Of a stretch of DNA of 64,000 bases, positions 61,573 through 64,000 are shown piece after piece (position 1 is the first letter of the stretch; the number at the start of each line of letters is the position of its first letter). The stretch comes from Myxococcota bacterium (lineage in GTDB: Bacteria > Myxococcota_A > Bradymonadia > UBA7976 > UBA1532). The DNA is taken from NCBI GenBank assembly GCA_963169045.1, contig CAUJDF010000071.1, positions 1-64,000 on the forward strand, in the 5' to 3' direction. The notes under the pieces are model-generated. The model saw only the letters and a list, made by a program, of their open reading frames with translations, was not told the origin of the DNA and made no database searches. The position numbers and the translations under genes were made by a program.

Positions 61573-62178
61573 GTGGCGACACGGGTGCGGCGGAGCGCGG
61601 AGGAGCGGCGCGAGCAGATCGCGGACGCAGCGCTGCGGCTGCTCGCCGAGGGCGGCGCGCAGCGATTGACGGCGGTCGAGCTGGGGCGCGCCGTGGGGCT
61701 GCGCGACGCGAGCCTGTTCCGACACTTCGCGAGCAAGGAGGCGATCGTCGAGGCGGCGATCGCGCGGTTCGAGGCGTGGCTCGCCGGCAGCCTCGAGCGC
61801 ACGGAGACCGACCCGCTCGACCGGCTGCGCGCGTTCTTCGTGCACCGGCAGGCGCTGCTGCGGGCACGGCCCGAGATCCTGCGTCTGGCGTTCGACGACC
61901 GCCTCGAGGAGGTGGCCGGTCCCGAGGGCGCCGCCCGCATGCGGCGCGTGATGGCGCGGTCGCGGGGGTTCCTGCGCGGGTGCCTCGAGGCGGCGCAGGA
62001 GGCGGGGCGCGTGCGCACGGACGTGCCGATCGACGTGCTTCAGTGGAGCGTGATGGGCGTCATGCGCGGCGCGGCCCTGTCGGCCGCGGACGGCGCGGAG
62101 ACCACCGACATCGAGGCGGTGTGGGCCGGCGTCGAACGCCTGGTCGCCGCTCCGCCGGAACGAGGAGAGAGAGCATGA
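61573..62178 (+). CDS. TetR-family transcriptional repressor
   Basis: 201 residues from GTG 61573. The N-terminal helix-turn-helix is canonical: RREQIADAALRLLAEGGAQR, then LTAVELGRAVGLRDASLFRHF and KEAIVEAAI. The C-terminal ligand-binding helices (residues ~75-190) are AcrR-like, with no motif that names the ligand. GGGGGA upstream is a fair ribosome site. It precedes and overlaps (ATGA) a secreted cupin and is divergent in function from its neighbours, so the two probably form a small regulated operon. Confidence 0.93.
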   Translation: MATRVRRSAEERREQIADAALRLLAEGGAQRLTAVELGRAVGLRDASLFRHFASKEAIVEAAIARFEAWLAGSLERTETDPLDRLRAFFVHRQALLRARPEILRLAFDDRLEEVAGPEGAARMRRVMARSRGFLRGCLEAAQEAGRVRTDVPIDVLQWSVMGVMRGAALSAADGAETTDIEAVWAGVERLVAAPPERGERA

Positions 62179-62597
62179 AGCGGATGTTGTTCAGCGTGGC
62201 GGTGTTGCTTGCGAGCGCGGGTGTGGCCTCGGCGTGTCCGACGCACGCGGCGCCGCTGCCGGCGAAGGCCGACGGGGCGAGCAAGCAGCCCAAGGTGGTG
62301 CTCGACACGCCGTTCGTGAAGGCGCTGTCGTTCAGCCTGAAGGCCGGCGAGTCGCTGGCGAAGCACAAGGTGCCGCAGGCGGTGACCATCCAGGCGCTGC
62401 AGGGGCGCGGCCGGGTGCAGACCGGCGACGTGAAGGATCCGCTGTCGCCGACGGACCTCGTGCTCGTCGGCCCGGGCGCGGAGCACGACGTCGTCGCCGA
62501 GACGGACATGCTGGTGCTCGTGCAGATCATCATGCCGGGCGGCAAGCACGAGCACGCGGACGGGGCGGGCGCGGGGCACGAGCACCACGCCCACTGA
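62175..62597 (+). CDS. small exported cupin protein with His-rich tail
   Basis: 140 residues. A Sec signal (FSVAVLLASAGVASACP) precedes a cupin-like barrel: VKALSFSLKAGESLAKHKVP, TIQALQGRGRVQTGD and LVLVGPGAEHDVVAETDMLVLVQI. The metal-binding positions are weakly kept (HK, EHD). The C-terminal tail KHEHADGAGAGHEHHAH is His-rich and should bind metal, perhaps Ni, Cu or Zn. GAGGAGAGAGAGC just before the ATG is a good ribosome site. Under the control of the upstream TetR protein. Confidence 0.8.
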   Translation: MKRMLFSVAVLLASAGVASACPTHAAPLPAKADGASKQPKVVLDTPFVKALSFSLKAGESLAKHKVPQAVTIQALQGRGRVQTGDVKDPLSPTDLVLVGPGAEHDVVAETDMLVLVQIIMPGGKHEHADGAGAGHEHHAH

Positions 62598-62599
62598 GC

Positions 62600-63613
62600 T
62601 CAGGGCGCTGCGGCGGCCTTGCAGCGGCAGGTGTTCATCTTCTCGGCCCGCGCCTTCGCCCAGGCCCGCAGCGCGTCGACCTGCGCGGGATCCTCGGCGG
62701 TGAACGTCACGCGTGCGCCGCCCTCGACGTCCTCGACCTGACGCTTCGCCGCGGGGGCGGCGGCGTGGCCGCGGCCGTGCTTGCACGCGCAGGCGCCGTC
62801 GGCCTTGCCGGCGCAGTGCGGGCAGGCGCACGCCTCGCCCGCGCCCTGCTTGCACGCGCAGGCGCCGGCGGCCTTGCCGGCGCAGTGCGGGCAGGGACCG
62901 CCCGCGGCGGCCTTGCCGGCGCAGTGCGGGCAGGGCGCAGCCGCGCCGTCCTGACCGGCGACATGCGCGCCGTGGGCCCCGTCCTTGCCTGCGCCGTGCG
63001 GGCAGGGCGCAGCTGCGCCCGCGCCGTGCTTGCACGCGCACGCCGCGCCGTCGGCCTTGCCCGCGCAGTGCGGACACGCGCACGCCTCGCCCGCCGCGTG
63101 CTTGCAGGCGCAGCCGCCGGCAGCCTCCGACGCGCCCTGCTTGCAGGTGCAGCCGCCCGCGCCCTTGCCGGTGCACGGACCGCAGGCGCAGGCCTCACCC
63201 TCGCCGTGCTTGCAGGCGCACGCCGCGGGCGCGCCGCCCTCGGCGCCGTGGCCGTGGTGCGCGCCGCCGGCCGCCTTGCCGGCGCAGTGCGGGCACCCGC
63301 CGGCGCCGTGGTGCGCGCCGCCTCCGGCGAACATCGGCATCTCGACGACGGCCCGGACGCGGCGGCGCAGCTCGTCGACCTGCGCCGCTTCGGTCGTGGT
63401 GAAGGTGATCGTCGCGCCCCCCTCGGCGTCGGCGGCGGCGACCGCGACCGCAGGCAACGACATCGGGCAGATCGCGCACATCGGCCCGTGGCCGGGCTGC
63501 GTCGCGGCGGACTGCTGCGTCGCGGGCTGGCTCGCCGGTGCCTCGGCGCTCTTCGGGGCGCCGCCGCACGCGGCGAGCAGCAGGGCGATCGAAAGGAAGG
63601 CCAGACGACTCAT
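62600..63613 (-). CDS. Cys/His-rich metallothionein-like lipoprotein
   Basis: 337 residues from ATG 63613 (GAGGAGAG about 8 bases upstream); lipobox ALLLAAC, Cys16. Near the N-terminus ADAEGGATITFTTTEAAQVD and near the C-terminus DVEGGARVTFTAEDPAQVDA are two copies of one ~40-residue motif. The ~200 residues between them are tandem Cys/His repeats (CPHCAGKA, CACKHGAGEACACPHC), with some 30 Cys in total plus His and Lys. No CxxCH haem motif dominates; CPHC is the standard metal-chelating form. Likely a periplasmic or surface sponge for copper, zinc or similar ions. Convergent with the TetR-cupin operon, 2 bases apart. Confidence 0.82.
   Translation of the reverse strand: MSRLAFLSIALLLAACGGAPKSAEAPASQPATQQSAATQPGHGPMCAICPMSLPAVAVAAADAEGGATITFTTTEAAQVDELRRRVRAVVEMPMFAGGGAHHGAGGCPHCAGKAAGGAHHGHGAEGGAPAACACKHGEGEACACGPCTGKGAGGCTCKQGASEAAGGCACKHAAGEACACPHCAGKADGAACACKHGAGAAAPCPHGAGKDGAHGAHVAGQDGAAAPCPHCAGKAAAGGPCPHCAGKAAGACACKQGAGEACACPHCAGKADGACACKHGRGHAAAPAAKRQVEDVEGGARVTFTAEDPAQVDALRAWAKARAEKMNTCRCKAAAAP
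62760..63315 (-). repeat. Cys/His-coding repeat in the metallothionein-like gene
   Basis: About six imperfect copies of a segment coding CPHCAGKA, interleaved with CxCKHGxG coding units. The nucleotide repeat gccttgccggcgcagtgcgg (plus-strand reading, 20 bases) recurs several times, so copy number may vary between strains. Confidence 0.8.
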
Positions 63614-63642
63614 CGGGTTCTCTCCTCGACTCACGACGTTTC

Positions 63643-64000
63643 TCAGAACTCTTCCGTCCAGGTGCCGACGGGACCGACCCGCGCGGCCCCCTTCGAGGCC
63701 GCGCCCGGACGCCGTTCGCCCTCGGGCACCTCGCGGTGCGGCGGCAGGCCGGCGTGCGGCCGCACGAGGACGCGCGGGTGCGCCCCGAGCTCGGTCTCGA
63801 AGCGCCGCAGCAGCGACGGGGCGGGGTCGGCGTACAGCGCGCCGCGCAGCTCGAGCCAGAAGTGCGCGGAAAGACTACCGAAAGGGAGTGATTCGGGCAC
63901 GTCGCCGAAGTGCAGGACGCCCTCGAGGAAAGCCGGCGACGGCGGCGCCGCCCCCTTGATGAAGGCCGCGTGCGCCAGCGCGCCGGGCTGCAGGTAGACC
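63643..64000 (-). CDS. hypothetical protein, C-terminal 119 residues, cut by right edge
   Basis: The frame is open from the right edge to TGA at 63643-63645, so a GTG at 63900 is not necessarily the start. Visible motifs: GALAHAAFIKGAAPPSPAFLE, VLHFGDVPESLPFGSLSA and HFWLELRGALYADPAPSLLRR, then a basic, Pro-rich tail ending GTWTEEF. The alternating aromatic/hydrophobic pattern and HFGDVP look like an enzyme core, but I cannot name it. It is upstream of and on the same strand as the metallothionein-like gene, 29 bases away, so they may be co-transcribed. Confidence 0.5.
   Translation of the reverse strand, partial: VYLQPGALAHAAFIKGAAPPSPAFLEGVLHFGDVPESLPFGSLSAHFWLELRGALYADPAPSLLRRFETELGAHPRVLVRPHAGLPPHREVPEGERRPGAASKGAARVGPVGTWTEEF

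Overview
The window is very GC-rich DNA (about 70% or more by eye) with tightly packed genes and no rRNA or tRNA that I could find. The organism is most likely a member of the Myxococcota (deltaproteobacterial lineage). The grounds are two exported DUF2330 proteins with MYXO-CTERM-like tails, many lipoproteins with low-complexity Gly/Ala, Asp/Ala or Pro/Ala linkers, a zinc-ribbon Ser/Thr kinase, sigma-54 control and very large multihaem cytochromes. Only the first ~400 bases look compositionally different; they hold a decayed HNH nuclease.

Layout. 1-6 kb: HNH remnant, a membrane protein, a secreted metzincin-type protease, an ABC exporter pair and an ApbE lipoprotein. 6-8.6 kb: a lipoprotein fusing a sugar-dehydrogenase-like beta-propeller to a dihaem domain. 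8.7-12.9 kb: an RNA/ribosome repair module (rtcR, rtcB, a conserved unknown, prfH) with a readable regulatory region: a 39-bp dyad over the rtcR start codon and a sigma-54 promoter just before rtcB. 13-16 kb: a phospholipase D-like lipoprotein behind its own sigma-54 site, then a DUF433 remnant. 16-23.3 kb: two giant exported proteins, one with an intact transglutaminase triad and one whose matching domain has lost the cysteine, divergent from a Ser/Thr kinase. 25-30.7 kb: radA (sigma-54 promoter plus dyad), an FMN reductase, a lytic transglycosylase, a YugP-type protease and a hemerythrin (third sigma-54-like site in this stretch of the window). 30.8-38.4 kb: lipoproteins, a membrane ferritin-like protein, a lipoprotein with an internal pilin-like helix, and a lipase-glycerol kinase pair. 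38.5-51.8 kb: a GCS2-like ligase, a CapA lipoprotein, a methyltransferase, a PfkB kinase, fumC with two DUF2330 paralogues, and a PilZ protein.

52-60.1 kb is the centrepiece: five genes, each overlapping the next by four bases (ATGA or GTGA), encoding a 22-motif cytochrome lipoprotein, a porin-like protein, a 13-haem lipoprotein, a 30-haem NapC/NirT-anchored cytochrome and a decaheme OmcA/MtrC-type lipoprotein on a collagen-like stalk. Together they carry 75 haem-attachment motifs and look like a complete route for electrons from the inner membrane to the cell surface. 60-64 kb: a glycosidase-like protein, a degenerate tandem-repeat array, a self-regulated TetR-cupin pair, a Cys/His-rich lipoprotein and a truncated gene at the right edge.

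Regulation. Four sites fit the sigma-54 -24/-12 consensus (GG-N10-GC) directly upstream of start codons (rtcB, PLD, radA, hemerythrin). A second class of genes has a TAnnnT-like hexamer only 5-8 bases before the start codon and no clear Shine-Dalgarno, suggesting leaderless transcripts.
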